DNA of 64,000 nt from Candidatus Rifleibacteriota bacterium (GCA_015233565.1 JADFXM010000033.1:1-64000), one strand, 5' to 3'; shown: positions 50,662-59,439, counted from the stretch's first letter. Made by a program: numbers and translations. Notes: generated from the sequence alone by a model not told the origin.

Positions 50662-51462
50662 TTATTTGTTTCCCAGTCTTATGGGACAAATACTCGAGGC
50701 TTCGATTTTCTGTCTTAAATCTCTTACGATCACACTTTCGGGAATTGCAACTCCCCAATCTTCAATCTCAGGGATTTGCCAGGCTTTTTCTGATTCTCCA
50801 TCGAAAGCAATTCTTTTATCCTTTATTATTATCAAACGAGGTGTTTTTTCCAAATCAAATGTTCTTTGTGAAATTACAATAATTCCTAATCCGAATTCTG
50901 CATGAATTTTTAAAAGGATATTCCAAAACTCTCTTTGAAACCACGGGTCAAGCTGAGAGGTCGGTTCGTCAAAAATGATGAAATCAGGTTCCATACATAA
51001 AACTGACGCAATTGCCAGTTTTTGCTGAAACCCCCCGGATAAATAGGAAACCGGCTTTTTCAGATATTCGGTCAATCCAAATTTTTGAGAGAAAAACTGA
51101 ATTCTGTCAATCATTTTGGATCGCTCAACGCCAAGGTTTTCCAATCCAAAAGCAAGGTCTTCCTCGACCGTAATTCCAACAATCTGATGTTCGGGAAACT
51201 GAAATATCAATCCAACTTTTCTTTGAATTTCAGGGTTAAAAGTGCGGGTATTAATCTCATCGACAAAAATATCCCCACCCTGCGGAATAAGTATTCCTGC
51301 AGACAAAAGCGCGGTGGTTGATTTTCCCGAACCGTTGGAACCGCAAATTCCAACAATTTCACCTTTTCGAATTTGAAAAGAAACCTCCTCAAGAATTGAG
51401 GAGGTTTCTTTCCTTTGCTCAGTGCGGTAGGAAAATTTTACTTTTTCAAACCTAATCACCAA
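50662..51462 (-). CDS. ecfA: Energy-coupling factor ATPase (EcfA/CbiO-like)
   Basis: The 266-residue ABC protein has GSNGSGKSTTALLSAGIL (Walker A), QFPEHQIVGITVEEDLAFG (the Q-loop with the E/D-FG motif typical of EcfA), SYLSGGFQQKLAIASVL (signature) and DFIIFDEPTSQLDP (Walker B and D-loop). Position right after rplQ is common for ecfA. The second ATPase and EcfT expected with it are not next to it. The vitamin or metal substrate is unknown. A perfect hairpin lies inside the first part of the gene. Confidence 0.88.
   Translation of the reverse strand: MVIRFEKVKFSYRTEQRKETSSILEEVSFQIRKGEIVGICGSNGSGKSTTALLSAGILIPQGGDIFVDEINTRTFNPEIQRKVGLIFQFPEHQIVGITVEEDLAFGLENLGVERSKMIDRIQFFSQKFGLTEYLKKPVSYLSGGFQQKLAIASVLCMEPDFIIFDEPTSQLDPWFQREFWNILLKIHAEFGLGIIVISQRTFDLEKTPRLIIIKDKRIAFDGESEKAWQIPEIEDWGVAIPESVIVRDLRQKIEASSICPIRLGNK
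51380..51408 (-). terminator. Perfect 13-bp hairpin inside the start of the ecfA gene
   Basis: GAAACCTCCTCAA and TTGAGGAGGTTTC flank a 3-base loop. On the minus strand the stem is followed by TTTTCAAAT. It lies about 70 bases past the rplQ stop, inside codons for ETSSILEEVSF. It could attenuate read-through from the ribosomal operon or affect ecfA translation; it is not a classical U-tract terminator. Confidence 0.35.
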
Positions 51463-51476
51463 GGAACCTTATCGAT

Positions 51477-52229
51477 TTATCGGGTAAATTCGATAACCGC
51501 GATATCAGCGGCATCACCGCGTCTTTGTTTCAATTTGTAAATTCTGGTATATCCGCCATTCACGTCTTTGAAACGAGGGGCAATCCTGGTAACCAATTTG
51601 GTTAAAATTCCTTCGATGCGAAGGATTTTTGGTGCACCAAAAGGCTTATTGGGATCAATCCGGACTTTAAGAATTGGCTGTTTTTTATTGTTATCGTTGT
51701 AATTCACAACGAATTCCGGCTTGGGAGCAGTAGTAGGATTGGCCAGGAAAGCTCTGAGCTTTTCCTTCTTCTCTTTCTCAAGACTGGTGGTATAACGTCC
51801 AATTCGATCTTTTCCGATGATATCTTTTTCAACCGATTTGGCAGGAGCTTTTCCAGCGTTTCGGTTGGATGCCAAAAATTGAATCACACTTTCAGGTTTT
51901 TCATTTTTTGCTGGATCTTCAAGATATTTCTCAAATTTATCTCTCGTTTCCTTTTTCAGGTTGGAAAGATATTTTTTAATTGCGTCGCGACCAACTATTT
52001 CGCGATCATGAATAGCATGAAAGTAGCCTGGAAGTCTTGGATCTTCAAGGGCATTTTCTTTTTTCGCGATAGTAATAGCCTTTTCGATAACTCTTCTCAA
52101 GTCTTTAGCTTTTTGAAGGGTCGTCTGAATCTTTTCATATTTTACCAAAGAGGTGCAAAGGGAGCGAAAGAGGGCGAGTCGCTGATGCGATTCACGTCCA
52201 AACTTTCTCCCTACTTTTCGATGTCTCAT
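51477..52229 (-). CDS. rplQ: 50S ribosomal protein L17, with duplicated internal module
   Basis: L17 is usually about 120-130 residues; this one has 250. The N-terminus MRHRKVGRKFGRESHQRLAL and middle TTLQKAKDLRRVIEKAITIA, and the C-terminal YTRIYKLKQRRGDAADIAVI, are canonical. Between them lies an extra part with two similar 44-residue modules: about residues 75-118 (REIVGRDAIKKYLSNLKKE, then KPESVIQFL) and about 134-177 (KDIIGKDRIGRYTTSLEKE, then KPEFVVNY). The 4-base overlap with rpoA is normal for the operon. Confidence 0.95.
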   Translation of the reverse strand: MRHRKVGRKFGRESHQRLALFRSLCTSLVKYEKIQTTLQKAKDLRRVIEKAITIAKKENALEDPRLPGYFHAIHDREIVGRDAIKKYLSNLKKETRDKFEKYLEDPAKNEKPESVIQFLASNRNAGKAPAKSVEKDIIGKDRIGRYTTSLEKEKKEKLRAFLANPTTAPKPEFVVNYNDNNKKQPILKVRIDPNKPFGAPKILRIEGILTKLVTRIAPRFKDVNGGYTRIYKLKQRRGDAADIAVIEFTR

Positions 52230-53233
52230 TCGTCGCCTCCTAAACTAGGGTCATCCCCTGGAAGAACGAGATTAAACTGTGCAAGTTTCTCACGTATTTC
52301 CTTGAGGGATTTCTTCCCAAAGTTTTTAATTTCAAGTAATTCCGGGGCCTTCCGGTTAATTAAATCACCAAGTGTATTGATACCCGCTTTTTTCAAACAA
52401 TTTCGCGAGCGAACTGAAAATTCCAGATCTTTAATAAGCATATCCTCGTGTTTTCTTGTAGGAGCAGGAGTCTTTTTAGGATCAACCACAACCACGTCTT
52501 CACCGTTAAGGGAGTTTTCGCCAGCTTCAAGAACTTCGGGTTCGCCTTCAATTTCGATGCTTGAGAAAAGATCGATATGAGTTCGAAGGAATTTAGCTGC
52601 TAATTCGATGGCTTCTTTTGGCTTCATGGAGCCATTGGTTCCAACTCTGAGGGTAAGCTTATCATAGTTGATTTCCTGCCCAACGCGTGCATCTTCCACA
52701 TTGAAGGTGACTTCAGTTACTGGAGAGAACTGTGAATCGACCAGAATGAGTCCGATGGGTTGGTTAGGACCTTTATGAGCTTCGGATAAAAGATAACCTC
52801 GCCCTCTCTTAAAGGTAATATCCATTCCGAGTTTCAAATCGCCAGTAACGTTACAAATGTGGGTTCCTTTGTCAACAACAGTTAAATTGGCATGATTTCC
52901 TAAATCTGCTGCAGTCACTTGGCAAGGACCCTGGACTTCAACTCGAATGGTAAGAGGTTCAGTTTGGTTCAGGTTTACTACAACCTTTTTAAGATTAAGA
53001 ATGATTTCGGTAACATCCTCAAGAACTCCGGGAATGCTGCAAAATTCATGCAGTACGCCATCGATTTTTAGTGCGCAAACTGCAGACCCAGGGAGCGAAG
53101 CAAGAAGAACCCGTCTGAAGGAGTTGCCCAACGTGGTTCCATAGCCCTTTTCCAATGGTTCCATTACCAATAAGGCATGATTTGGCTCGGGAACGGGCGT
53201 GAACTTGATTTTTGGTCGATTAATTTCGATCAC
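52226..53233 (-). CDS. rpoA: DNA-directed RNA polymerase alpha subunit
   Basis: The 335-residue alpha subunit nucleates RNA polymerase assembly. The N-terminal domain has GYGTTLGNSFRRVLLASLPG and VEDARVGQEINYDKLTLRV; the C-terminal domain has IKDLEFSVRSRNCLKKAGI and LLEIKNFGKKSLKEIREKL, the UP-element-binding HhH region. A flexible linker around residues 235-255 (GENSLNGEDVVVVDPKKTP) is normal. The end overlaps rplQ by 4 bases. Confidence 0.99.
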   Translation of the reverse strand: MIEINRPKIKFTPVPEPNHALLVMEPLEKGYGTTLGNSFRRVLLASLPGSAVCALKIDGVLHEFCSIPGVLEDVTEIILNLKKVVVNLNQTEPLTIRVEVQGPCQVTAADLGNHANLTVVDKGTHICNVTGDLKLGMDITFKRGRGYLLSEAHKGPNQPIGLILVDSQFSPVTEVTFNVEDARVGQEINYDKLTLRVGTNGSMKPKEAIELAAKFLRTHIDLFSSIEIEGEPEVLEAGENSLNGEDVVVVDPKKTPAPTRKHEDMLIKDLEFSVRSRNCLKKAGINTLGDLINRKAPELLEIKNFGKKSLKEIREKLAQFNLVLPGDDPSLGGDE

Positions 53234-53250
53234 TGAAAATATCTCCTTAA

Positions 53251-53883
53251 TTATCGGGAATAGAACTCAATGATCAGGGATTCCTGAATCTTCTGATCAA
53301 GCTCCTCGCGTGGGGGAAGGTTTACAAAACGACCTTTCAGGTTTTCTCGGTCAACTTCAAGCCAGGAAGATTTTCCGCGGCTGGCAGTTTTCTCCATTAC
53401 ATCTTTAAATGTTTTCTTCAGAGGGCTGTTTTCCCGAACGGTAACAACATCTCCGGGGCGGAGAGAATAGCTGGGAATATCCACATTCGTACCATTAACC
53501 TGGAAATGTCCATGGGTTACCCACATCCGGGATTGATTTCGGGACATTCCAAAACCAAGTCTGAATATGACATTGTCAAGTCTTTTTTCAAGAATATGGA
53601 GCAGATTGTGTCCGGAGTTTCCGGCCTGCTGAACAGCCATTTGATAATATTTCCGGAATTGCCTTTCCAAAAGCCCATAGATTTTCCGAACTTTTTGTTT
53701 GGCACGTAGTTGAACTTCGTATCCGGTGTGTTTTTTCTGCATTTTGGTCGGGCCGTGCTGACCAGGAATCCTCGGGCGCTTTTTAATTGCGCACTTATCT
53801 GTATAACATCTGGCTCCTTTGAGAAAAAGGGCATCGCCTTCTCTTCTGCAAATTCTACAAGCTGGACCTGTATATCTTGCCAT
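53251..53883 (-). CDS. rpsD: 30S ribosomal protein S4
   Basis: 210 residues with the zinc-type N-terminus (ACRICRREG and CYTDKCAIKKRP, four cysteines), RAKQKVRKIYGLLERQFRKY, and the S4 RNA-binding domain LDNVIFRLGFGMSRNQSRMW. S4 is a primary 16S binder and often a translational autoregulator of this operon; no regulatory pseudoknot was looked for. Confidence 0.99.
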   Translation of the reverse strand: MARYTGPACRICRREGDALFLKGARCYTDKCAIKKRPRIPGQHGPTKMQKKHTGYEVQLRAKQKVRKIYGLLERQFRKYYQMAVQQAGNSGHNLLHILEKRLDNVIFRLGFGMSRNQSRMWVTHGHFQVNGTNVDIPSYSLRPGDVVTVRENSPLKKTFKDVMEKTASRGKSSWLEVDRENLKGRFVNLPPREELDQKIQESLIIEFYSR

Positions 53884-53898
53884 CTTTAAATTCTCCTA

Positions 53899-54300
53899 TT
53901 AAACGCGGCGTCTTTTTGGAGGTCGACAGCCGTTGTGGGGAATGCCGGAAACGTCCTTAATTAGGACTATGTTCAAACCGGCAGTTTGAAGAGCCCTGAT
54001 TGCGGATTCCCGACTCATTCCAGGACCGGAAACGTAAACTTCGATTTCTTTCATTCCGAATTCAGAAGCTTTCTTACCACTTGCTTCAGCAGCCACCTGA
54101 GCGGCATACGGAGTGGATTTTCTGGAACCCCTAAAACTATTGGATCCAGCGCTTGACCAACAAAGTACATTGCCGGTTAAATCAGTAATAGTTACAATCG
54201 TGTTGTTAAACGTTGACTGAATATGGGCCTGCCCTTTGCCCACAATTTTCTTTTCTTTTCGCTTGGCTCGAGGCTTGCCCTTTTGCCCAGTTTTAGCCAT
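53899..54300 (-). CDS. rpsK: 30S ribosomal protein S11
   Basis: 133 residues. The conserved blocks are GQAHIQSTFNNTIVTITDLT, GNVLCWSSAGSNSFRGSRKS, TPYAAQVAAEASGKKA and the C-terminal DVSGIPHNGCRPPKRRRV. It is a platform protein of the 30S subunit and stands between rpsM and rpsD as in most bacteria. Confidence 0.99.
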   Translation of the reverse strand: MAKTGQKGKPRAKRKEKKIVGKGQAHIQSTFNNTIVTITDLTGNVLCWSSAGSNSFRGSRKSTPYAAQVAAEASGKKASEFGMKEIEVYVSGPGMSRESAIRALQTAGLNIVLIKDVSGIPHNGCRPPKRRRV

Positions 54301-54339
54301 TTTAAAAACTCCTTTTATCTAAAAAACGTAATTAAATTA

Positions 54340-54702
54340 CTATTTTTTTCCAACCCCACGCCTCGGGCCTTTTCTGGTTCGAGCGTTGGTATGCGTTCTC
54401 TGTCCTCGAACTGGTAAACCCTTTCGATGCCTGAGCCCACGATAACATCCAATGTCCATTAACCTTTTGATTGACATCGCGATTTCACGTCTAAGATCAC
54501 CCTCAACCCTGAATTCACGGTCAATCATCTGTTTGATCAAACTGATTTCGTCTTCAGTCAGATCTTTTACGCGCTTATCAGGATTAATTTTGGTTTTCGC
54601 CAAAATTTCCTTGGAGCGTGTCAATCCGATGCCGTAAATGTAGGGAAGGGCTGCTTCTACGCGTTTTCCCCGAGGTAAATCTACGCCTGCAATACGCGCC
54701 AT
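54340..54702 (-). CDS. rpsM: 30S ribosomal protein S13
   Basis: 120 residues with MARIAGVDLPRGKRVEAALP, YIYGIGLTRSKEILAKTKIN and the basic tail RGLRHRKGLPVRGQRTHTNA. It contacts the P-site tRNA and the 50S subunit. It is the first S-protein gene after rpmJ in the alpha block. Confidence 0.99.
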   Translation of the reverse strand: MARIAGVDLPRGKRVEAALPYIYGIGLTRSKEILAKTKINPDKRVKDLTEDEISLIKQMIDREFRVEGDLRREIAMSIKRLMDIGCYRGLRHRKGLPVRGQRTHTNARTRKGPRRGVGKK

Positions 54703-54726
54703 TTTCTATTCCTCCAAACTTCTAAA

Positions 54727-54840
54727 TTAACCCTGGCGCTGCTTGTGCCGGGGATTTTCGCAAATTATACGGATTACTCCGCGTCTCTTGATAATTTTAC
54801 ACTTCTCACAAATCTTTTTTACAGATGCACGAACCCTCAT
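54727..54840 (-). CDS. rpmJ: 50S ribosomal protein L36
   Basis: 37 residues starting MRVRASVKKICEKCKIIKRR and ending CENPRHKQRQG, with the zinc-binding C-C-C-H set of the C+ form. The ATG at 54840 is used; the longer open frame upstream (to 54930) is not part of L36 and overlaps the end of infA. Confidence 0.97.
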   Translation of the reverse strand: MRVRASVKKICEKCKIIKRRGVIRIICENPRHKQRQG

Positions 54841-54874
54841 AACGCCTCCGAAATTTTTTCCAAAATAACTAATT

Positions 54875-55093
54875 TCACTTGAACCGATATACAATTCGTC
54901 CGCGTGCCAAATCATAGGGAGTAAGCTCAACCGTTACTTTATCCCCTGGCAATATTCGAATGTAATGCATTCTCATTTTACCGGAAATATGCGCAAGAAC
55001 AACATGTCCGTTTTCAAGCTCAACTTTAAACATTGCATTAGGCAGCGGTTCAAGAACCTTCCCTACTACCTGAATTGTGTCACTCTTTGTCAT
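54875..55093 (-). CDS. infA: Translation initiation factor IF-1
   Basis: 72 residues with the OB-fold pattern: VVGKVLEPLPNAMFKVELEN, GHVVLAHISGKMRMHYIRIL, PGDKVTVELTPYDLARGRIV. It starts at TKSDTIQ, as usual. The ATG overlaps the map stop by 4 bases. Confidence 0.98.
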   Translation of the reverse strand: MTKSDTIQVVGKVLEPLPNAMFKVELENGHVVLAHISGKMRMHYIRILPGDKVTVELTPYDLARGRIVYRFK

Positions 55094-55875
55094 ATCCTGA
55101 AACTATCTCCCTTTTTACCACCCATCGGACAATTCGTTAAAACCCTTGGACCGGATTCGGTAATAGCTACTGAATGCTCAAAATGAGCAGAAAGTGTACC
55201 ATCAACCGTCACGACGGTCCAACCGTCATCAAGAACCTTTACTTGTGGACCACCCATATTTACCATTGGCTCGATAGCAAGCACCATTCCTACCTGGAGG
55301 CGTGGACCGGTGTTCGGTGTCCCAAAATTTGGGATAACGGGTTCCTCGTGCAGCTTTCGCCCAACACCATGCCCAACATACTCTCGAACAACAGAAAAAC
55401 CATTTTTTTCGGCGGTATTTTGGATTGCCGCGGAAATATCGCCTAGGCGCTTTCCTGGGGTCGCCTGAAAAATTCCTGCAACTAAGGATTTTTCAGAGAT
55501 TTCCAGGAAACTTTCTATTCTTTTGTCAATTTTCCCAACGGGAACGGTAACAGCCATATCAGAAAAAAGCCCACTTCTTTTTAATCCCAAGTCGAGACTT
55601 ATTATATCACCCTCAGCTAACTTTCGACTTTTTGAAGGAATGCCATGTACAACTTCTGAATTTATACTGCAACAAAGTGTAGCACGGTATCCACGATACC
55701 CCTTAAACGCTGGAACTGCACCCGCTTTTCGAATACTGGTTTCACAGTATTCGTCCAGTTCGTAAGTAGTAATTCCAGGTTTTACCATTAACTTCAACCC
55801 TTCGACTACGGCTGCTAAGATACAACCGTTTTCGAACATTATTTCAACTTCTTCAGCTGTTTTTAAAGGAATCAA
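55090..55875 (-). CDS. map: Methionine aminopeptidase, type I
   Basis: Removes the initiator Met from nascent proteins. 261 residues with the five metal ligands in context: SLDLGLKRSGLFSDMAVTVP (two Asp), YVGHGVGRKLHEEPVIPNFG (His), VLAIEPMVNMGG (Glu) and SAHFEHSVAITESGPRVLT (Glu). SINSEVVHGIP is also typical. It is joined to adk and infA by 4-base overlaps. Confidence 0.98.
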   Translation of the reverse strand: MIPLKTAEEVEIMFENGCILAAVVEGLKLMVKPGITTYELDEYCETSIRKAGAVPAFKGYRGYRATLCCSINSEVVHGIPSKSRKLAEGDIISLDLGLKRSGLFSDMAVTVPVGKIDKRIESFLEISEKSLVAGIFQATPGKRLGDISAAIQNTAEKNGFSVVREYVGHGVGRKLHEEPVIPNFGTPNTGPRLQVGMVLAIEPMVNMGGPQVKVLDDGWTVVTVDGTLSAHFEHSVAITESGPRVLTNCPMGGKKGDSFRI

Positions 55876-56546
55876 TGCGTTAGACCATTTATTATATCAC
55901 AAAGTTTCTGAAAAATCACTTCAATCTTCCCGGAACCATCAACTTTATAAAGTATTTTTTTTCCTTCATAATGTTCGATTAGGGGGGAAGTCTGGTCGTG
56001 ATAGACCTTCAACCTATTGGAAATGACTTCAAAGCTATCGTCTTTCCGTTGATATAATTCTCCATTACACTGATCGCAAAATCCGTTCTTTTTTGATGGA
56101 GAAAAATCCACATGATAGCTTGCACCGCAAGCTGGATTCTTGCAGATTCTTCTTCCGGTCAACCGTTTAATCAAATCTTCATCGGGTACCATAACTGCAA
56201 GAACACCTGTTATGGTTGATTTGCGACTCAGTAATATTTCCTCTAATCCCTGGGCTTGAGGAATAGTTCTGGGAAACCCGTCCAAAATAAATCCTTTGAC
56301 ACAATCAGGTTTGTCAAGTCGGCTCTGGAAAATATCCAGAACTAATTTATCGGGGACTAGCCCTCCAGATTGAACAAAGGACTGAACTTTTTTTCCAAGT
56401 TCACTGCCAGAACTAATTGCCTCTCTCATAATTTCACCAGTGGAAATTTGAGGAATTCCATATTTCTCAATCAACTGTTTGGCTTGGGTGCCTTTCCCGG
56501 CACCCGGAGGGCCAAATAAAATTAAATTCAGAGGACCGCTTTTCAC
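55872..56546 (-). CDS. adk: Adenylate kinase, zinc-LID type
   Basis: Interconverts AMP, ATP and ADP. 224 residues with FGPPGAGKGTQAKQLIEKYG (P-loop), ISTGEIMREAI, FILDGFPRTIPQAQGLEEIL and RLTGRRICKNPACGASYHVD. The LID has four cysteines (CKNPAC...CDQC), the metal-binding form found in Gram-positive and several other phyla. It overlaps secY and map by 4 bases each. Confidence 0.98.
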   Translation of the reverse strand: MKSGPLNLILFGPPGAGKGTQAKQLIEKYGIPQISTGEIMREAISSGSELGKKVQSFVQSGGLVPDKLVLDIFQSRLDKPDCVKGFILDGFPRTIPQAQGLEEILLSRKSTITGVLAVMVPDEDLIKRLTGRRICKNPACGASYHVDFSPSKKNGFCDQCNGELYQRKDDSFEVISNRLKVYHDQTSPLIEHYEGKKILYKVDGSGKIEVIFQKLCDIINGLTH

Positions 56547-57850
56547 CGCAAGCCTCTCTTCTTCATGAAACCTTCATAGTGACGAGTAACAAGATGTGAT
56601 TCAAGTTGTCTCATTGTATCCATGGCGACACCCACAACAATCAGAAGTGCGGTTCCGCCAAAATAGAATGGAACGTTCATGAATTTGATCAGCAAGTTAG
56701 GTATTACTGCGACTACCGAAAGGAAAATTCCTCCGGCGAGCGTGACTCTTGAAAGAGTTCTTTCAAGGTAGTCAACGGTAGGTCGGCCGGCGCGAATTCC
56801 AGGGATAAATCCGCCATACTTTTTCATGTTATCTGACAATTCCTGAATGTTGAATGTGATTGCAGTGTAAAAATATGTGAAGAAAATTATCAAAAGAGCA
56901 TAGATAAAAAGGTAAGATACACTGTTATAGTTAAAAATATTCAGAAGCCAGAAGATAACAGGATTAGAAATCAACCCCTGCATGGAATCAAGTCCTTGAA
57001 TCCAACTTGCGATCATACTGGGGAAAAGAAGAATCGAGGAAGCAAAGATAACGGGAATAACGCCCGCTTGATTTACACGCAAAGGAATAAAGGTGTTTTG
57101 TCCGCCATAAACTCTTCTTCCCACAACCCTTTTGGCATATTGGACCGGAATTTTTCGAACACCGTCTTGGACTGTAACAATTCCCATGATTACCGCAACA
57201 ACGATGAATAGAAGAAACAAGAGCTTCATTACATCTGTAGCAGCACCGGAAAACAGTGCAAACTGGTGCACTATAGCTTCAGGCAACGAGGCCAGAATTC
57301 CGGCGGAAATAAGAATCGAAATTCCATTGCCAATTCCTCTTGATGTCATCTGCTCGCCAAGCCACATAATAAATGCAGTTCCGGCTGTGAGAGTGATAAC
57401 GCACATAATCTTGAAGGGCCAACCAGGAAATGGAACAACGCCATATCTTTCAAGCATAAAGCTGATTCCAAAGCCTTGCAAAGCACCTATCAAAACAGTT
57501 CCATATCGAGTATACTGGCTTATAATCTTACGCCCTTCTTCGCCTTCTTCCTTGGCTAGATGTTCAAGGTAAGGAATAACATAAATCAACAGCTGCATAA
57601 TGATTGAGGAGTTGATGTATGGAGCGATTCCAAGCGCGAAAACGGAAAATCTTCTTAACGCGCCACCGGAAAACATGTTCAGAAAGCTGAACAATTCGGA
57701 GCTGGGAAGGTTTTGCGTCAACAGTTTGGCGTCAATCCCGGGTGTTGGAATGTGAGTCCCTATTCGGAAAACAAGGATCATTCCGAGGGTAAATAGGATC
57801 CGATTCCGGAGTTCCGGAATCTTCATTGAGTTGGCGAGGCTTTGAAACAC
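56543..57850 (-). CDS. secY: Preprotein translocase subunit SecY
   Basis: 435 residues with ten membrane segments. Landmarks are RILFTLGMILVFRIGTHIPT, FSGGALRRFSVFALGIAPYI, NAGVIPVIFASSILLFPSMI-like (QAGVIPVIFASSILLFPSM), PGIRAGRPTVDYLERTLSRV and QLESHLVTRHYEGFMKKRGL. It forms the protein-conducting channel with SecE and SecG. It starts one base after the rplO stop. Confidence 0.99.
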   Translation of the reverse strand: MFQSLANSMKIPELRNRILFTLGMILVFRIGTHIPTPGIDAKLLTQNLPSSELFSFLNMFSGGALRRFSVFALGIAPYINSSIIMQLLIYVIPYLEHLAKEEGEEGRKIISQYTRYGTVLIGALQGFGISFMLERYGVVPFPGWPFKIMCVITLTAGTAFIMWLGEQMTSRGIGNGISILISAGILASLPEAIVHQFALFSGAATDVMKLLFLLFIVVAVIMGIVTVQDGVRKIPVQYAKRVVGRRVYGGQNTFIPLRVNQAGVIPVIFASSILLFPSMIASWIQGLDSMQGLISNPVIFWLLNIFNYNSVSYLFIYALLIIFFTYFYTAITFNIQELSDNMKKYGGFIPGIRAGRPTVDYLERTLSRVTLAGGIFLSVVAVIPNLLIKFMNVPFYFGGTALLIVVGVAMDTMRQLESHLVTRHYEGFMKKRGLR

Positions 57851-58300
57851 CTAAATCACCTCCGCTTTCCCGCCGGCCTTTTCAATCTTGGCCTTGGCTG
57901 ATTCGGAAAAACGATGAGCTCTAACGGTCAAAGCTTTGTTAATATCTCCGCGAGCAAGGATTTTGACTGGTTTTTTTAAATTTTTGATAATTCCATTCTG
58001 GGCAAGAAGTGTGGGGTCAATTACTTGGCCTGCGTCAAACTTCTTTTCCAGTTCGGAAAGATTTACCGCGCTATAAACCACTCTGTGGGGGGATACAAAC
58101 CCGCGTTTGGGCAGGATTCGAACAAGCCGCATTTGTCCACCTTCAAATCCTAGGTATGGATGCGGTTTACCTGAACGAGCGGTTTGGCCTTTTCCACCAC
58201 GGGTTGATTCATTTCCGTGTCCCGATCCTTTACCGCGGCCAATTCGTTTCCGCTTGTGGGTCGAGCCCGGGGTCTTTTTCATACTAGTCAACGTCAACAT
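57851..58300 (-). CDS. rplO: 50S ribosomal protein L15
   Basis: 149 residues. The true start is the ATG at 58300, preceded by AAGGAG; the frame extends upstream only over rpmD sequence in another frame. Landmarks are KRKRIGRGKGSGHGNESTRG, GKGQTARSG, FEGGQMRLVRILPKRGF and ILARGDINKALTVRAHRFSE. Confidence 0.97.
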   Translation of the reverse strand: MLTLTSMKKTPGSTHKRKRIGRGKGSGHGNESTRGGKGQTARSGKPHPYLGFEGGQMRLVRILPKRGFVSPHRVVYSAVNLSELEKKFDAGQVIDPTLLAQNGIIKNLKKPVKILARGDINKALTVRAHRFSESAKAKIEKAGGKAEVI

Positions 58301-58313
58301 GGTGATTAGCTCC

Positions 58314-58496
58314 TTATTTAACTTCAAGCCATCGACAGACTTTGTCAACCATTCCGCAAATGGCGGGAGAGGCAACATGCTCAACTTCTTGTTGCATGTG
58401 TCGCAAGCCAAGCGCCTTAATGGTGGCTATCTGCCGGTCAGTGGCACCAATACAACTCTTAATTAACTTAATTTTAATTTTTTTTGTGTTTTCCAT
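58314..58496 (-). CDS. rpmD: 50S ribosomal protein L30
   Basis: 60 residues. KIKIKLIKSCIGATDRQIAT and IKALGLRHMQQEVEH are the standard L30 core. It lies between rpsE and rplO. The last residues (VDKVCRWLEVK) are a little different from most but of normal length. Confidence 0.95.
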   Translation of the reverse strand: MENTKKIKIKLIKSCIGATDRQIATIKALGLRHMQQEVEHVASPAICGMVDKVCRWLEVK

Positions 58497-58509
58497 TTTT
58501 TAACTCCGA

Positions 58510-59055
58510 TTAACCTTCAATAACTTGTTGTGGGGTTAGACTTCTCATTTTTCCAACTTCTTTTACACCCCGCATTTGTCTAAGGGCATTCATTGTGGCT
58601 TTTGCAACGTTAACCGGATTATTGGAACCGACTCTTTTGGAAAGAACATCTTTTACACCCAGAGCTTCAAAAATAGCCCGAACTGCACCACCGGCAATAA
58701 CTCCGGTTCCTGGTGAGGCAGGGCGCATAATAACCTGGGAGGCTCCAAACTTTCCGATAAATGGATGTGTAATGGTGTTTTTATATAGTGGAACGCTAAT
58801 AAAACATTTTTTGGCTTTTTCAAGACCTTTTCTAACTGCATCAGGAACAGCCTTCGCCTTGCCCAACGCAATTGAAACACGGCCTTTCCCATCGCCGACG
58901 CAAACTAAAACTGAGAAACCAAAATGTCGTCCACCTTTAACGGTTTTGCTGACACGATTAACCGCAATTATTTTTTCGGTAAATTCACTTTCGACCGGGG
59001 CTTGGTTTCTATTTCGGTTGTCACGGCGAGATTGATTAGGATTGGTATTGTCCAT
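58510..59055 (-). CDS. rpsE: 30S ribosomal protein S5
   Basis: 181 residues with a charged N-terminal tail (NQSRRDNRNRNQ), then FTEKIIAVNRVSKTVKGGRH, FGFSVLVCVGDGKGRVSIAL and the C-terminal GTGVIAGGAVRAIFEALGVK. S5 shapes the mRNA entry tunnel and decoding fidelity. Confidence 0.99.
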   Translation of the reverse strand: MDNTNPNQSRRDNRNRNQAPVESEFTEKIIAVNRVSKTVKGGRHFGFSVLVCVGDGKGRVSIALGKAKAVPDAVRKGLEKAKKCFISVPLYKNTITHPFIGKFGASQVIMRPASPGTGVIAGGAVRAIFEALGVKDVLSKRVGSNNPVNVAKATMNALRQMRGVKEVGKMRSLTPQQVIEG

Positions 59056-59070
59056 TATTTTAATCTCCTT

Positions 59071-59439
59071 TTAGAATTTCAGGCCGCCTTCGCGCGCGGC
59101 GTCGGCCAATTCCTTGATTCGGCCATGATATTGATTCCCGCCCCTGTCAAAAACGACATTTGTAATACCTTTTTCACAGGCACGTTTTGCAATTAAAATT
59201 CCGACCTTTTTGGCGCCGTCTTTATTTCCACCGTTTACTTTCGCCTCTCGCATTGTTGGTTCATTCGAGCTTGCGCAAGTCAGGGTGCAACCCTTGACGT
59301 CGTCAATGATTTGGCAATAGATATGCTTAATGCTTCGAAATACGGAAAGCCGTGGTCTCTGGGTCGTTCCAGAAAAATAAAACCGACTCCGGCGATGTCT
59401 TTTCTCTCGCATTTCATGTTTTTTATTTTGTGCGCTCAT
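59071..59439 (-). CDS. rplR: 50S ribosomal protein L18
   Basis: 122 residues with RKRHRRSRFYFSGTTQ-like (EKRHRRSRFYFSGTTQRPRL), VFRSIKHIYCQIIDD and NVVFDRGGNQYHGRIKELAD, the 5S-rRNA-binding protein pattern. It is placed between rplF and rpsE as usual. Confidence 0.98.
   Translation of the reverse strand: MSAQNKKHEMREKRHRRSRFYFSGTTQRPRLSVFRSIKHIYCQIIDDVKGCTLTCASSNEPTMREAKVNGGNKDGAKKVGILIAKRACEKGITNVVFDRGGNQYHGRIKELADAAREGGLKF

Noticed and set aside
51879..52580. Plus-strand 233-codon frame
   Set aside because: Antisense to rplQ and rpoA, which are certain; its length comes from their codon bias.
54841..54930. Longer L36 start at 54930
   Set aside because: L36 is 37 residues and starts MRVRAS; the upstream part overlaps infA sequence in another frame.
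58301..58411. Longer L15 start at 58411
   Set aside because: The upstream 37 residues lie over rpmD in another frame; an AAGGAG site supports 58300.
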